Origin: Shewanella sp. KT0246
Lineage (GTDB): Bacteria > Pseudomonadota > Gammaproteobacteria > Enterobacterales > Shewanellaceae
Direction: 5' to 3'
Assembly (NCBI RefSeq): GCF_019654955.1
Contig: NZ_BPEV01000001.1
Span: 62,001-126,000 of the forward strand
DNA length: 64,000 nt
Made by a program: the position numbers and the translations under genes. The stretch's first letter is position 1. Each line of letters begins with the position of its first letter. Positions 47,802-57,580 of this stretch are shown in pieces. Under the pieces are notes generated by a model. The model did no database searches. It worked only from the letters and a program-made list of their open reading frames with translations, and was not told where the DNA came from.

Positions 47802-48425
47802 ATGAAATTAACCGCTATTGCCAGTTTCGTTACTGTTGTCACTACTGTCGCTTTTTCCCTTTCTACCCAAGCTGAAATTTATGTCGCACCATTTGGAGGT
47901 TATAGTTTTGGCAGCAGTGAATTCGATATTTCAAATCCTAGTACCGATGAAAGCGGTAAGTTAAAAATCTCAGAGTCAGAACACTATGGCGTGATGATTG
48001 GTACCACTACAAAAGATCCTGGCAATATCTATTTTCTTTACAGTACCCAAGCAACTGATCTGAGAGACGGTGCTTTTAGTGATGAAATTTTTAATGAACT
48101 CGATGTCGATTATTTTCATGTCGGTGGCAGTTTATATTTCCCCAACGGTAAATTTAAACCGTATGTGACTGTCAGTGTGGGCGCTACTCATATGCGTCCT
48201 AGTGGAAATTATTCATCAGAAACGCGTTTTTCTATGGCTTTTGGCGGTGGTGCGGCATTTGAAATTACTCCGCAAGTGGCATTATTTGCCGATGTTAGAG
48301 GCTATGCGACATTTGTGAATTCAGATAATACATTCTTTTGTGGCCCTAACGAATGTGTTTGGAACATCTCAGCCGATGTCATGTGGCAAGGACAAGCCAA
48401 TGTCGGTTTAGAGGTTAAATTTTAA
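47802..48425 (+). CDS. Small outer-membrane beta-barrel protein
   Basis: 207 residues with a signal peptide (about 1-22, ending STQA) followed by alternating strands (EIYVAPFGGYSFGSSEF, FKPYVTVSVGATHMRP, VALFADVRGYATF) and a terminal VGLEVKF with a final phenylalanine, the usual barrel end. An eight-strand OmpA/OmpW-like barrel is likely. Two cysteines, in TFFCGPNECVWN, could pair. Role unknown. GGAG before the ATG at 47802 supports this start; a TTG at 47781 extends the frame. Confidence 0.85.
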   Translation: MKLTAIASFVTVVTTVAFSLSTQAEIYVAPFGGYSFGSSEFDISNPSTDESGKLKISESEHYGVMIGTTTKDPGNIYFLYSTQATDLRDGAFSDEIFNELDVDYFHVGGSLYFPNGKFKPYVTVSVGATHMRPSGNYSSETRFSMAFGGGAAFEITPQVALFADVRGYATFVNSDNTFFCGPNECVWNISADVMWQGQANVGLEVKF

Positions 48426-48439
48426 ATAGGTGACCGAGC

Positions 48440-49390
48440 ATGAAAATAGTTGTACTTGATGGCTATACCTTAAACCCTGGAGACCTAAATTGGGCGGCAT
48501 TATCAAAGCTAGGTGATGTTGAGGTTTTTGAGCATAGCCATCATGAGCAAATCATTTCTCGCTGTGAACAAGCGGATATTATTCTCACCAATAAAGCATT
48601 AATTACTAATACGGTTATGCAGCAGTGCCCGAAGCTTAAGTATATTGGTGTAACTGCTACAGGCACCAATGTTGTTGATATGAAAGCGGCAACAGCGCGT
48701 AATATTGTGGTGACCAATGTGCCTGCTTATGGCCCTGATGCCGTAGCACAGATGGTATTTGCTTTAATCCTTCAACATGCCCAACAAGTGTCTTTGCATG
48801 ACAGCGCGGTTAAGCAAGGTCAATGGACAAGATCCCGGGATTTTTGTTTCACTTTATCTCCTTTAATGTCGCTCAAAGGAAAAACCATTGGCATTGTGGG
48901 CTACGGTGATATTGGTCAACAAGTGACTAAATTAGCACTCGCGTTCAATATGAAGGTGATTATTACTAGTGGTCGAGAAAAGACAGGGTTACCAGATAAT
49001 GTGACTTGGCTGTCACTTAAGGGGTTGCTGGCACAATCAGATATCATCTCATTACATTGCCCGTTAAATGAGGCCACCGAGAAGATGATAAATGGTGATA
49101 GCCTATCTTTGTTAAAAATGGGCGCTTTGCTAGTGAACACTGCACGTGGTGGTCTGATTGATGAAGCGGCATTAGCACAAGCGTTGAATCAGCATCAATT
49201 ATTCGCCGCTGTTGATGTGCTGTCTACTGAGCCGCCTAGCGATGACAATCCATTATTATCTGCTGATAATATCGTGATTACGCCACACATAGCGTGGGCG
49301 ACTATTGAGGCTAGACAGAACCTTTTGAATATAGCAGTTGATAATGTGCAGCAATTTTTAAATCATTCACCAGTGAATCAGGTTAACTAG
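48440..49390 (+). CDS. D-2-hydroxyacid dehydrogenase (glycerate/hydroxypyruvate type)
   Basis: NAD(P)-dependent dehydrogenase of 316 residues. The Rossmann motif is IGIVGYGDIGQQV (about 152) and the catalytic residues lie in NTARGGLIDEAAL (Arg, about 232), ADIILTN at the N-terminal domain and TPHIAWATIEARQN (His, about 282). The whole resembles HprA-type glycerate dehydrogenases, which interconvert glycerate and hydroxypyruvate, but substrate choice within the family is hard to predict. It starts 14 bases after the barrel gene. Confidence 0.9.
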   Translation: MKIVVLDGYTLNPGDLNWAALSKLGDVEVFEHSHHEQIISRCEQADIILTNKALITNTVMQQCPKLKYIGVTATGTNVVDMKAATARNIVVTNVPAYGPDAVAQMVFALILQHAQQVSLHDSAVKQGQWTRSRDFCFTLSPLMSLKGKTIGIVGYGDIGQQVTKLALAFNMKVIITSGREKTGLPDNVTWLSLKGLLAQSDIISLHCPLNEATEKMINGDSLSLLKMGALLVNTARGGLIDEAALAQALNQHQLFAAVDVLSTEPPSDDNPLLSADNIVITPHIAWATIEARQNLLNIAVDNVQQFLNHSPVNQVN

Positions 49391-49421
49391 CTATGTCATT
49401 GCCAATGTAATTAAAATAAGC

Positions 49422-49453
49422 AAAAAAGCCTAACGTTAACCGTTAGGCTTTTT
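49422..49453. terminator. Bidirectional terminator between dehydrogenase and purT
   Basis: AAAAAGCCTAACG and CGTTAGGCTTTTT pair around TTAAC, with A and T tracts on both sides between convergent genes. Confidence 0.92.
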
Positions 49454-49490
49454 ACCTTATAAGTACTAGTTTTTAAGACGTAAAGTTAAC

Positions 49491-50687
49491 TTAAAAAATA
49501 ACCTTAATTTTAGCCGCCGAGCGTTTGGCTTTGGCAATTGATGAATCGATGTCTTTATCTCTTGCAAGTGCAACACCTAATCTTCTGCGCCCATCTATGT
49601 CAGGTTTTCCAAATAACTTTATTTGGGTGTCTGATTCTATTAACGCACTTTCAACGCCCTGATATCGAATGTTTTTTGATTGACCTTCAGCTAGAATCAC
49701 TGCTGAAGCACTGGCGCCGAGTTGTCTAATATCGGCAATAGGCAAACCTAAAATAGCTCTAACATGGAGGGCAAACTCAGAGATATCCTGACTTATTAGC
49801 GTTACTAGCCCAGTGTCATGTGGTCGTGGCGATACTTCTGAGAAGTAAACATCATCGCCTTTAATAAATAATTCAACTCCAAATAGACCAAATCCACCTA
49901 AAGCTTCAACGACTTGCTCACCAATTTGTTGTGCTTTAGCTATGGCTTTGTTGGACATTGCCTGTGGCTGCCAAGATTCTCGGTAATCCCCATCTTCTTG
50001 ACGGTGGCCAATAGGATCGCAATAGTGAATGCCGTTGACTGCACTAATGGTGAGTAGGGTAATTTCATAGTCAAAATCAATAAAGCCTTCAACAATGACA
50101 CGTCCACCACCTGCGCGCCCACCTTCTTGGGCATATTGCCAAGCTTGTTCTATTTGTTGCTCGGTCTTAATAACGCTTTGGCCTTTGCCAGATGAGCTCA
50201 TGACTGGTTTAACAACACAAGGTAGACCAATTTGTTTAATTGCCGTTTTAAACTCAGTTAATGTATCGCAGAAAAAGTATGGTGACGTTGGGATCCCTAA
50301 GGTTTCTGCAGCAAGGCGTCTGATACCTTCTCGGTCCATTGTCAGCTGAGTCGCTTTGGCTGTTGGAATAATATTTATGCCAGTTGCTTCAAGCTCTACG
50401 AGGGCTTGGGTCGCGATAGCTTCAATTTCTGGGATCACCATATGTGGTTTTTCGAGTTCAATAACAGCCTTCAAAGCGACTTCATCAAGCATGTTAATCA
50501 CATGGAATCGATGGGCAACTTGCATTGCTGGCGCATTGGGATAACGGTCAACTCCAATGACTTCAATGCCGAAACGTTGTAGTTCTATGGCAACTTCTTT
50601 TCCGAGTTCGCCGCAACCTAGGAGCATCGCTTTAATAGAGCCTTTAGTACCAGCAGTACCAAAGTTGAAAGGAGTATGAGCGTTCAT
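49491..50687 (-). CDS. purT: Formate-dependent phosphoribosylglycinamide formyltransferase
   Basis: Uses ATP and formate to formylate GAR in purine synthesis, an alternative to the folate-dependent PurN. The 398-residue ATP-grasp protein begins with the nucleotide fold ([18 protein letters not shown]), has the ATP-grasp core ([15 protein letters not shown], about 157) and ends after [14 protein letters not shown] and GVALARDKD. It is monocistronic, with 268 bases upstream. Confidence 0.97.
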   Translation of the reverse strand: MNAHTPFNFGTAGTKGSIKAMLLGCGELGKEVAIELQRFGIEVIGVDRYPNAPAMQVAHRFHVINMLDEVALKAVIELEKPHMVIPEIEAIATQALVELEATGINIIPTAKATQLTMDREGIRRLAAETLGIPTSPYFFCDTLTEFKTAIKQIGLPCVVKPVMSSSGKGQSVIKTEQQIEQAWQYAQEGGRAGGGRVIVEGFIDFDYEITLLTISAVNGIHYCDPIGHRQEDGDYRESWQPQAMSNKAIAKAQQIGEQVVEALGGFGLFGVELFIKGDDVYFSEVSPRPHDTGLVTLISQDISEFALHVRAILGLPIADIRQLGASASAVILAEGQSKNIRYQGVESALIESDTQIKLFGKPDIDGRRRLGVALARDKDIDSSIAKAKRSAAKIKVIF

Positions 50688-50955
50688 TGTTTTACCTTGT
50701 TGGGAAGCTTGTAGGGATTACACTCAAATATTTTATCTTTTATTCGCAGTTGATTGATTAGCAAAGCCTATAAATGTGTAAAGGATCACGTGAAAAGAGT
50801 TATTTTTTCAGCGAATAAACAGTGTTTTACAGTTATTTTATTGATGTTCGTATGTTATCTTGAGGTTGTGTTTATGTTTCTTTGTTTGCGATGGAGATGT
50901 TTTTAGTTTAAGGCGCTTTTATTTTCAAATGCCATACCTTTAATAGGAGAGTTAT

Positions 50956-51345
50956 ATGTTTTTGGATTATTTTGCATTAGGACTACTTTTTTTTGTAGCA
51001 CTAGTGATTTTTTACGGTGTGATTGCAATTCATGATATTCCCTACGAAATTGCTAAAAAGCGTAATCACCCTCAACAAGATGCATTGCATATTGCTGGCT
51101 GGGTTAGTCTTTTTACCATGCATGCTATTTGGCCATTTTTATGGATTTGGGCAACCTTGTATCGTGAAGATAGAGGGTGGGGATTTAGTAATGGTAAAAA
51201 GCGAGAGTTAATTCTTGAAGGTGAGGTACGCGAATTAATGGAAAAGGTTGAAGATTTAAATCAGCGCCTAGCCTTTATTGAGACGCCAAAAGCTGACAAG
51301 GTTTCAGAAACCACTCCAGATCAACAACCTAAGCAAGAGGTGTAG
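50956..51345 (+). CDS. yiaW: DUF3302 inner-membrane protein, YiaW-like
   Basis: 129 residues with two membrane segments. FLDYFALGLLFFVALVIFYG then IHDIPYEIAKKRNHPQQDA and WPFLWIWATLYR match E. coli YiaW closely from memory. The C-terminal half (after residue 85) is a charged coiled coil that E. coli YiaW lacks. GGAG precedes the ATG. The stop is two bases from the start of the HlyD-type gene, as in the yiaWV pair of E. coli. The pair's transported substance is unknown. Confidence 0.9.
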   Translation: MFLDYFALGLLFFVALVIFYGVIAIHDIPYEIAKKRNHPQQDALHIAGWVSLFTMHAIWPFLWIWATLYREDRGWGFSNGKKRELILEGEVRELMEKVEDLNQRLAFIETPKADKVSETTPDQQPKQEV

Positions 51346-51347
51346 TC

Positions 51348-52496
51348 ATGGATCTACTACTGATTTTAACTTACACCGCGTTTTGTGTAGCAATATTCAA
51401 GATATTTAAGATCCCATTAACCAAATGGACAGTACCGACAGCCGTTTTAGGTGGGATAGTATTAATTGGTACGCTATTGGTATTGATGAACTATAACCAT
51501 CCATATACCCGTTTTGCGCGTGAATACTTTGTTTCAATTCCTATCAATCCAGCTGTGCGAGGTTTAGTTGTCGAAGTAAATGTTAAGCCGAATGTTCCTG
51601 TCAAAAAAGGCGATGTATTATTTAGAATTGACCCAACGCCATTCATTGCTGCAGTGAAGCAAAAGCAAGCTGCTTTAGAAGACGCCAAACAAGCTGTGCC
51701 GCAACTAAAGGCTGCATGGGATAGTGCTATTGCAAAAGTCACTCAAGCTGAAGCTAACCGTGATAGAGCAAAGTCTGCCTATGAACGTTATGATGAAGGT
51801 AAACGTAAAGGTGGTAAAAACTCACCGTTTTCTGAACTTGAGTTAGACAACAAGCGTCAAACCTACCTTTCTGCTGAAGCACAATTTAAAGCTGCAGAAG
51901 CTGATGAGATTCGATACCGCCTTGCTTATGAATCAAATATCGATGGAGTGAATACTGACGTTGCTGTTATTCAGGCTGAACTTGATGAAGCTCAATTTAA
52001 TCTTGAACGAACAGAAGTAACAGCACCCGTTGATGGTGTTGTCACTCAGATGGCCTTGCGTCCTGGTGTGATGGCTGTGCCTATCCCACTGCGTCCAGCT
52101 ATGACGTTTATACCTGATGAAGATCGTTATTTTGCGGGAGCATTCTGGCAAAACTCTTTACTGCGATTAAAAGAAGGTGATGAAGCAGAGTTAATTTTAG
52201 ATGCGATGCCTGGGGTTGTTCATAAAGGTCGCGTTGTAAAAGTATTACCAGCAATGGCGGAAGGTGAACTGCAATTTGGCGGCTCACTGCGTTCTTCAAA
52301 TGACTTGTTCAATCGTGGTAGGGCGTTAGTGCTTATTGAACTGGAGGATGAAAACGAATTACTTAGAACATTGCCAGCTGGTGTTGCAGGGCAATCGGCT
52401 ATTTATACCGAGCACTTCACCCATGTATCGATTATTCGAAAAGTCTTATTGCGCATGCAAGGCTGGTTAAATTACTTATTTGCCGAAGGTCATTAG
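51348..52496 (+). CDS. yiaV: HlyD-family membrane fusion protein, YiaV-like
   Basis: 382 residues: N-terminal membrane anchors (about 1-48), then the lipoyl/barrel-sandwich half VRGLVVEVNVKPNVPVKKGD (about 70), a long periplasmic coiled coil (about 105-205), the second lipoyl half ERTEVTAPVDGVVTQM and a beta-barrel. Proteins of this type bridge an inner-membrane partner to the outer membrane in export or envelope maintenance. The partner here is the small DUF3302 protein; no outer-membrane channel gene is adjacent. Confidence 0.9.
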   Translation: MDLLLILTYTAFCVAIFKIFKIPLTKWTVPTAVLGGIVLIGTLLVLMNYNHPYTRFAREYFVSIPINPAVRGLVVEVNVKPNVPVKKGDVLFRIDPTPFIAAVKQKQAALEDAKQAVPQLKAAWDSAIAKVTQAEANRDRAKSAYERYDEGKRKGGKNSPFSELELDNKRQTYLSAEAQFKAAEADEIRYRLAYESNIDGVNTDVAVIQAELDEAQFNLERTEVTAPVDGVVTQMALRPGVMAVPIPLRPAMTFIPDEDRYFAGAFWQNSLLRLKEGDEAELILDAMPGVVHKGRVVKVLPAMAEGELQFGGSLRSSNDLFNRGRALVLIELEDENELLRTLPAGVAGQSAIYTEHFTHVSIIRKVLLRMQGWLNYLFAEGH

Positions 52497-52558
52497 TGAG
52501 CCTTTATCGTTATAAGTGTTTGCATTTATGAGTCTTAAGTCATGGGTTTAAGATACAA

Positions 52559-52585
52559 AAAAAGTCCGCACTAAGCGGACTTTTT
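52559..52585. terminator. Bidirectional terminator between yiaV-like and DUF4136 genes
   Basis: AAAAAGTCCGC and GCGGACTTTTT pair around ACTAA between convergent genes. Confidence 0.92.
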
Positions 52586-52631
52586 ATTTCAGCGTCATTT
52601 ATATCAACGACCGTCAGTATAGTAGCTCAAG

Positions 52632-53177
52632 CTATTTCGCTTTAGGTACAGGTGGGAATTGTGCCAATATATTACTGATTGTTTTACTTGTTTGGGCAAC
52701 TTTTTCATCGCCTCCCGATTCAAAATCAAACTCGTCTGTACCACGCCAAATTAACCGATTTTCTTTAGCATCAATAATATCAACCTGGATCACTTGAATT
52801 TTAGCGCTATCGCTGCCGATTGGAATTCCCATACTTGTACCGACTCCGACACCACCATGACTACCACTAGTCCCTGTGCCTAGACCGATAGAAAGCCCGG
52901 AACTTTTTGGTTTATCCTTAGTTAAAAATGCATAGCTAACTAAGAAATCACTTTGTTCTTGTTGTTCAACAAATCCTTTAGTTGTGAGTGTGGTTCTAAT
53001 GTTAGCGCGAATACGTTCTGCACTGAGTTGATCGCCTTGATCTGGAGTATCAATAAAATGAAAGCTTTCAAGTTGGCTGAAATCATATTTGGTATCGTAG
53101 TCAGAATTACTGTTAGTACTCTTACAAGCGCTTAAGCAAACTATGACCATAAACAACATGAGTAATCTTATTAGCAT
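52632..53177 (-). CDS. DUF4136 lipoprotein
   Basis: 181 residues. The lipobox LSAC at about residue 18 predicts a lipoprotein (mature start CKSTNSNSDYDTKYDF). The body, YDFSQLESFHFIDTP through IDAKENRLIWRGTDEFD, is the DUF4136 pattern, with a glycine and serine-rich insert, GLGTGTSGSHGGVGVGTSMG. Serine at position +2/+3 after the cysteine is compatible with outer-membrane sorting. The function is unknown. Confidence 0.88.
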   Translation of the reverse strand: MLIRLLMLFMVIVCLSACKSTNSNSDYDTKYDFSQLESFHFIDTPDQGDQLSAERIRANIRTTLTTKGFVEQQEQSDFLVSYAFLTKDKPKSSGLSIGLGTGTSGSHGGVGVGTSMGIPIGSDSAKIQVIQVDIIDAKENRLIWRGTDEFDFESGGDEKVAQTSKTISNILAQFPPVPKAK

Positions 53178-53447
53178 GGCAATCTCCGTGTGTGGCTGAG
53201 TTCATCAAAAATATTCACTATGGCAATAGATGGGTGATGTTCTGCAACGTTTTAAAGCAGCAAATTGATTATAAATTTAAGGGTATAGCTGCGGGTAGTT
53301 TAAATAGCTTAATGTAATTTTGTCGGCTAAACCAATCTTAACAGATCTTACATGCTGATTTATTTGATAAATCAGTAAAGATGAATATGCCTTTTTGACA
53401 ATTTAATGCTAAGTTAGAATAATAAATAACCAATAAATAGTGGGGAT

Positions 53448-53759
53448 ATGGAACAGCTCAGTTTTCTCGAAGTACCCAGTCCTTGTATAGGCGTGTGTCA
53501 AACTGATGCGCGTGGATATTGTGCGGGTTGTCTTCGAAATAGAGATGAGCGATTTAATTGGCTGCACTTTAGTGATGCACAAAAGCATAATATCATCCGC
53601 CTTTGCTTACAGCGTAAGCGTCGTAGGCAATATGCAAAATATAAAGCTCATCAAATTGCAATTAAAGAACAACAGGCTGAAGTTAATCCGCAATTGGATT
53701 TTGAACAAGGATCAGAAAAAGAAGAGAAACTCGATTTAGGGGATTTTTCATTAGATTAA
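53448..53759 (+). CDS. DUF1289 domain-containing protein
   Basis: 103 residues with the cysteine-rich DUF1289 core near the N-terminus: PSPCIGVCQTDARGYCAGC, four cysteines in a C-x3-C-x7-C-x2-C pattern that likely bind a metal or an iron-sulfur cluster, followed by RNRDERFNW. The C-terminal half is basic and then acidic, with no known domain. The function is unknown. It is convergent with the sensor kinase gene, 49 bases apart, with no obvious terminator between them. Confidence 0.88.
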   Translation: MEQLSFLEVPSPCIGVCQTDARGYCAGCLRNRDERFNWLHFSDAQKHNIIRLCLQRKRRRQYAKYKAHQIAIKEQQAEVNPQLDFEQGSEKEEKLDLGDFSLD

Positions 53760-53808
53760 ATATCAAATCACCATGTCAGCTATTTTTCCTTTAACTTTTC
53801 CCGAATGT

Positions 53809-55104
53809 TTAATTCGACTCTAAGTCTAGCTTTGCTTTTACAAACAAATGTTCACGAGGCCAAATTAAGGTGAATGAAGTATTATTTTCATCACTAACCA
53901 GACTCACTCTGCCTTTATGACGATGCATAATCCGCTTGATAATGGCTAAACCTAAACCATGGCCTTTATTGCCTTTATGTTGGGATTTACTGCGATAAAA
54001 AGGTTCAAAAAGTTTCTGTTGATCTTCTTGAGGTATTTCTTCGCCGTCATTGACTACCGATAAAAAAACTAATCTCTCATCAAAACTTAAATATAATTCA
54101 ATACTGGTTTGAGTATAACGTTGAGCATTAGTAACAAGGTTCTGAATCGCACGTTCGACTAATGACGGCTCAGCCATGATGATCATTTCGTCTTGAGAGT
54201 AATGGAAATTAATAGGTTTATCACTGAGTGGCATTAAACGGGAAGTGAGCTCTTTTGTCATGCTAATCAGATCGCATTTTTCTAGGGTAGGTTCTTGCTG
54301 AACTTCAAGGCTTGCATAGGTAAGCAGCTCTTGCAGTAAGGTTTCCATTTCTTTGATATCGAGTTGCATCTCATCAAGAAATTCTTGTGTCCGTTGGTCG
54401 TCACTTTTAGGCTGACAGTACTGGGGTAACAAGGCGAGAGCAAATTTTAATCTGGCCAAGGGGGTTCTTATTTCATGGGAAACCGCATTAGATAAATGTT
54501 TTTGGTTCTCAATTAAATCACTAATATGCTGCGCCATATCATTAAAGGTATTAGCCAGCGGAGCGACCTGTGAACTGGCGTTAAGCTCTATTCGAGTATT
54601 CCATTTTGCTTCGCCAAAATTTTGGGTGGCTTTCTTTAAGGTTTTTAAATCTTTTGATAGTGGCCAAACCCAAATCAATGCAACAAAGGCTAATGACAAA
54701 TAAAAGCCTATGGTGAATATGCTACGTAACTGACCGCGAGGATCGATATCAACTGGACCAGCCATTAGTACTTGATCGCCTACAGCAATGAATTGTAATT
54801 CATGGCTTTTATCGGCAGTGGTAGTAATGATTTGATTGTTTGAAAATACCACATCACCGCTTAAGGCAATTTCATTCTGTTCGAATAATTGTAATGGGTA
54901 GGGGTATTGTTTATTGATGAGCTTTAAGTGATCTTGGCGATCTGCTTTAGGTTGCTGTGCAAGGAGTAATGCAAAAGCAATCAAAGGTGAGTCAATATTA
55001 TCGTTATCTTCGACTTGTTGTTGCCAGAGGCTATCTAATGTCCAGCCTATACCTAAAAAGCTTAAGCTTAGTAATAGGTATAGGCTGATGAAGAGTCTTT
55101 TCAA
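53809..55104 (-). CDS. Sensor histidine kinase, RstB/CarS-like
   Basis: 431 residues: two membrane segments (about 4-24 and 130-150) enclosing a periplasmic sensor of about 100 residues, then HAMP, the phosphoacceptor domain with HEIRTPLARLKFAL (His, about 213) and the ATPase domain with VTNAQRYT, NDGEEIP and GHGLGLAIIK. It is the last gene of the MipA-DUF3019-regulator-kinase operon, 17 bases after the regulator. The same order is seen around the CarRS/VprAB system of Vibrio cholerae, which controls lipid A modification and polymyxin resistance; a shared role is inference only. Confidence 0.9.
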   Translation of the reverse strand: MKRLFISLYLLLSLSFLGIGWTLDSLWQQQVEDNDNIDSPLIAFALLLAQQPKADRQDHLKLINKQYPYPLQLFEQNEIALSGDVVFSNNQIITTTADKSHELQFIAVGDQVLMAGPVDIDPRGQLRSIFTIGFYLSLAFVALIWVWPLSKDLKTLKKATQNFGEAKWNTRIELNASSQVAPLANTFNDMAQHISDLIENQKHLSNAVSHEIRTPLARLKFALALLPQYCQPKSDDQRTQEFLDEMQLDIKEMETLLQELLTYASLEVQQEPTLEKCDLISMTKELTSRLMPLSDKPINFHYSQDEMIIMAEPSLVERAIQNLVTNAQRYTQTSIELYLSFDERLVFLSVVNDGEEIPQEDQQKLFEPFYRSKSQHKGNKGHGLGLAIIKRIMHRHKGRVSLVSDENNTSFTLIWPREHLFVKAKLDLESN

Positions 55105-55121
55105 AGTCTTCTATAACCCGA

Positions 55122-55835
55122 TTAATTATTCCACGCTTCCGGCGCGAATAAGTAACCTTGTCCCCAAACAGTTTTAATTCTGAATGGTGTTTCGATGCTA
55201 TCGCCTAATTTTTTACGTAAGCGAGAAATACGCACATCAATTTTTCTATCTTTACCATCAAAATCGATGTTAAGCAGGTATTGATATATATATTGGCGGC
55301 TTAACACTTGTCCAGCTTGTGATGCTAATAACCACAATAATTCAAACTCGTGGCTTGTAAGGTCGACCTCTGTATTACCTAAGCGAATTGCTTGAGTGTG
55401 TGGATCGATGCTTAATTTACCAAAGCTTAAGCAGTGAGACTCAGGTTTTGAAGGTTGAGCCTGACGACGTAGTAAATTATTGATACGAGCAACTAATAAG
55501 CTAGGATCTACTGGCTTAACTACGTAATCATCAGCACCTAACTCTAAGCCTTTGATTTGATCTTCAGGAGAGCCTAAAGCGCTCATTAATAAAATTGGAC
55601 CTGCAAAATAGTCAGGTAATTTTTCACACAGGCTTAATCCATCAAGTCCAGGTAGCATGATATCAAGTAAGATGATGTCAGGCTTGTAACTAATTAATCG
55701 TGTTAAAACGGTATCGCCACGTCGTTCGACTTCAACGTGCATATCGTGTGACTTAAGGTAGTCCACAATTAAGTTGGCAAGACGAATGTCATCTTCGACC
55801 AACAAAACTCTATGAGTTGATGGGGGGGTAGCCAT
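55122..55835 (-). CDS. OmpR-family response regulator, RstA/CarR-like
   Basis: 237 residues: receiver domain (VLLVEDDIRLANLI, phospho-aspartate in DIILLDIMLPGLDG, lysine in VVKPVDP) and a winged-helix DNA-binding domain with IDVRISRLRKKLGD and the end GYLFAPEAWNN, which closely follows E. coli RstA. GGAG nine bases upstream sets the ATG at 55835; a TTG at 55850 is the only longer option. The ATG shares one base with the stop of the DUF3019 gene, so the two are translationally coupled. Confidence 0.93.
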   Translation of the reverse strand: MATPPSTHRVLLVEDDIRLANLIVDYLKSHDMHVEVERRGDTVLTRLISYKPDIILLDIMLPGLDGLSLCEKLPDYFAGPILLMSALGSPEDQIKGLELGADDYVVKPVDPSLLVARINNLLRRQAQPSKPESHCLSFGKLSIDPHTQAIRLGNTEVDLTSHEFELLWLLASQAGQVLSRQYIYQYLLNIDFDGKDRKIDVRISRLRKKLGDSIETPFRIKTVWGQGYLFAPEAWNN

Positions 55836-56251
55836 TAAAATAAACTCCAAGGGTTACGGTAACGTCTGCGAACTTTACGTTCAGACGTTGTGGTGATTTT
55901 TAGGATTACGTCCGCCAATTCATTATTATTATTTTTATTTATTAAGACAAAATGAATGTCTTTATTTGTTTTTACTGATATTTGCAATGAGTGTTCATCA
56001 GTTGAATCACTACACCACCGAGTCAAAGGTTGGTAATTTGATGTAATACAAACCAACTCCTCAGTTTCGACCTGCCAATTTAGCTCAATGTCAATTTCAC
56101 ATATGTTGCCACCTGCATCAATAAGACATAAACGAGGGGTAGCCGAAAGCTGTGCTTGCCCGATAAGCGTATCAGCTTTGGCAAAGAAAGCACTAAAAAT
56201 CAGTATTAATATACCGAAAAGGTGATAGACCCTATGTTCTTTAAGGAACAA
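55835..56251 (-). CDS. DUF3019 domain-containing exported protein
   Basis: 138 residues with a signal peptide (about 1-26, ending AFFAKA) and a small beta-sandwich rich in cysteines (PRLCLID, NICEIDIELNW, LVCITSNY, TRWCSD); two disulfides are likely. Matches DUF3019 by pattern. Its ORF ends inside the start codon of the regulator gene and starts 2 bases after the MipA gene, so it belongs to the same operon. A periplasmic accessory or sensor-modulating role is plausible but unproven. Confidence 0.82.
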   Translation of the reverse strand: MFLKEHRVYHLFGILILIFSAFFAKADTLIGQAQLSATPRLCLIDAGGNICEIDIELNWQVETEELVCITSNYQPLTRWCSDSTDEHSLQISVKTNKDIHFVLINKNNNNELADVILKITTTSERKVRRRYRNPWSLF

Positions 56252-56253
56252 GT

Positions 56254-57138
56254 TTAGAACCTATATGCAGCTCCAACGAAATAGGAGCTAGAATAATCTT
56301 CATTAATAATTGGGCTGTCGATAATTTCATCAGCTAATTGAGTGTAACGTGCAGCAATTAATAGGTCCCAACGTGCCGAAAGGCTGTAACGCGTCGTGAG
56401 TTCTACTGCACTACTCCAACCTGAATCTGGTTGATATTCTTCGCTCCAGTATGCATTTTCACTGGCTCGAACACCATAGTAATAATCAATAACTTCTGAA
56501 CTTTTCCACTCTGATTTTAAGGTGAAATCAAAGCGCCAATCACTGATCGCGAGCGAATAGTTCCAACTAACATTCACTTCTTGTCCATTGTGGACGTTTA
56601 ATAAGTCATGGGCAGCGGCAAGTTTTAGGACACCAAACCTGCCATACCAGAAAAGCTCTGCACCACCATATACGGTGAAGTTTCTACTTTCAAGTTCATT
56701 TAAAACAATAGGTTGGCTAACGTCTTGTATTCCGAACCCCCCAATAGTAGGTAGGTCAGTGTGAGCGTCAACATTTGCTGATTGTGGCAAGAAAATATTA
56801 GATGGATCCCAGCGATAGAAAAAAGCACGTTCGTCGCTATAACTTGTCGCTAGATTTATCGTAAAACTCTCTTGTTCGGTTAAAGTGTAACCAAAATTGA
56901 AATTATCAAAAAACCAGCTTTCACCGTAATAAGCTATTGATGGGATTACATAAAGAGGGATATCGTCATAGTCAGTAATGGGGTTGGTTTTGTTGCCGTA
57001 GCCGAAAGCGATACTGATATCCCATTCTCCGACGACAACGCAATCGCCATTCTCTTGGCAAGGCTCGTCTGCCATTACAGGTGTAATGGGTAAAATTAAC
57101 ACTAAAAAGACGACAAAAATTCGATACATCAAAGACAA
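56254..57138 (-). CDS. MipA/OmpV-family outer-membrane protein
   Basis: 294 residues with a signal peptide (about 1-23, ending VMA) and a barrel typical of MipA/OmpV: GEWDISIAFGYGNKTNPITD at the mature N-terminus, DIPLYVIPSIAYYGESWFFD next, and the end SSSYFVGAAYRF. Two cysteines early in the mature part (DEPCQENGDCVVV) probably pair. First gene of the operon with DUF3019 and a two-component system; in such operons the barrel gene is often a target of the regulator, inferred here. Confidence 0.88.
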   Translation of the reverse strand: MSLMYRIFVVFLVLILPITPVMADEPCQENGDCVVVGEWDISIAFGYGNKTNPITDYDDIPLYVIPSIAYYGESWFFDNFNFGYTLTEQESFTINLATSYSDERAFFYRWDPSNIFLPQSANVDAHTDLPTIGGFGIQDVSQPIVLNELESRNFTVYGGAELFWYGRFGVLKLAAAHDLLNVHNGQEVNVSWNYSLAISDWRFDFTLKSEWKSSEVIDYYYGVRASENAYWSEEYQPDSGWSSAVELTTRYSLSARWDLLIAARYTQLADEIIDSPIINEDYSSSYFVGAAYRF

Positions 57139-57307
57139 GCAACCTATTTATATCAACATTAAAACAGCTAATAACTGCGACTTTATCACTAAATCGGGGT
57201 TGGAAAAATTGCTTTAATTAATTTGATACAAACTGATACTTATGATTCTTGAATGTTATGGGTGTTGTTAGGTGTATTGTTTTTGGCTAAATTAATGTTT
57301 TTAAAGG

Positions 57308-57580
57308 TTATAGGTTGTCTTTGGTTAATTCTGTTTTCGCTAGCGAGTGCTGTCGTTGATATCCCATTTCGATTAATTGAGCATTGACGCAATCAGATAC
57401 AAATTGTTGCTTCTCAATGGGGTCAATCTGTTCTTCTGCTGCGATTTTACTGCAAGAGTCAGTCAAAGAAACTAGGGTATCTTTCGGTGCTTCAATTCCA
57501 TTTGCATGAGCCAAGGTGGTGAATAAAGCCGCTGAGAGTACTACAGCGTATAAAGTGGTTAACAATAATGAATGTTTCAT
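57308..57580 (-). CDS. Small exported protein, unknown function
   Basis: 90 residues: signal peptide (about 1-26, ending LAHA) and a short helical domain with two cysteines (DSCSKIAAEEQ and VSDCVNAQLIEMG) placed as for a disulfide between two helices. I do not recognise a named family. It is on the same strand as the MipA operon but 169 bases upstream of it, so it is probably a separate unit. Confidence 0.7.
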   Translation of the reverse strand: MKHSLLLTTLYAVVLSAALFTTLAHANGIEAPKDTLVSLTDSCSKIAAEEQIDPIEKQQFVSDCVNAQLIEMGYQRQHSLAKTELTKDNL

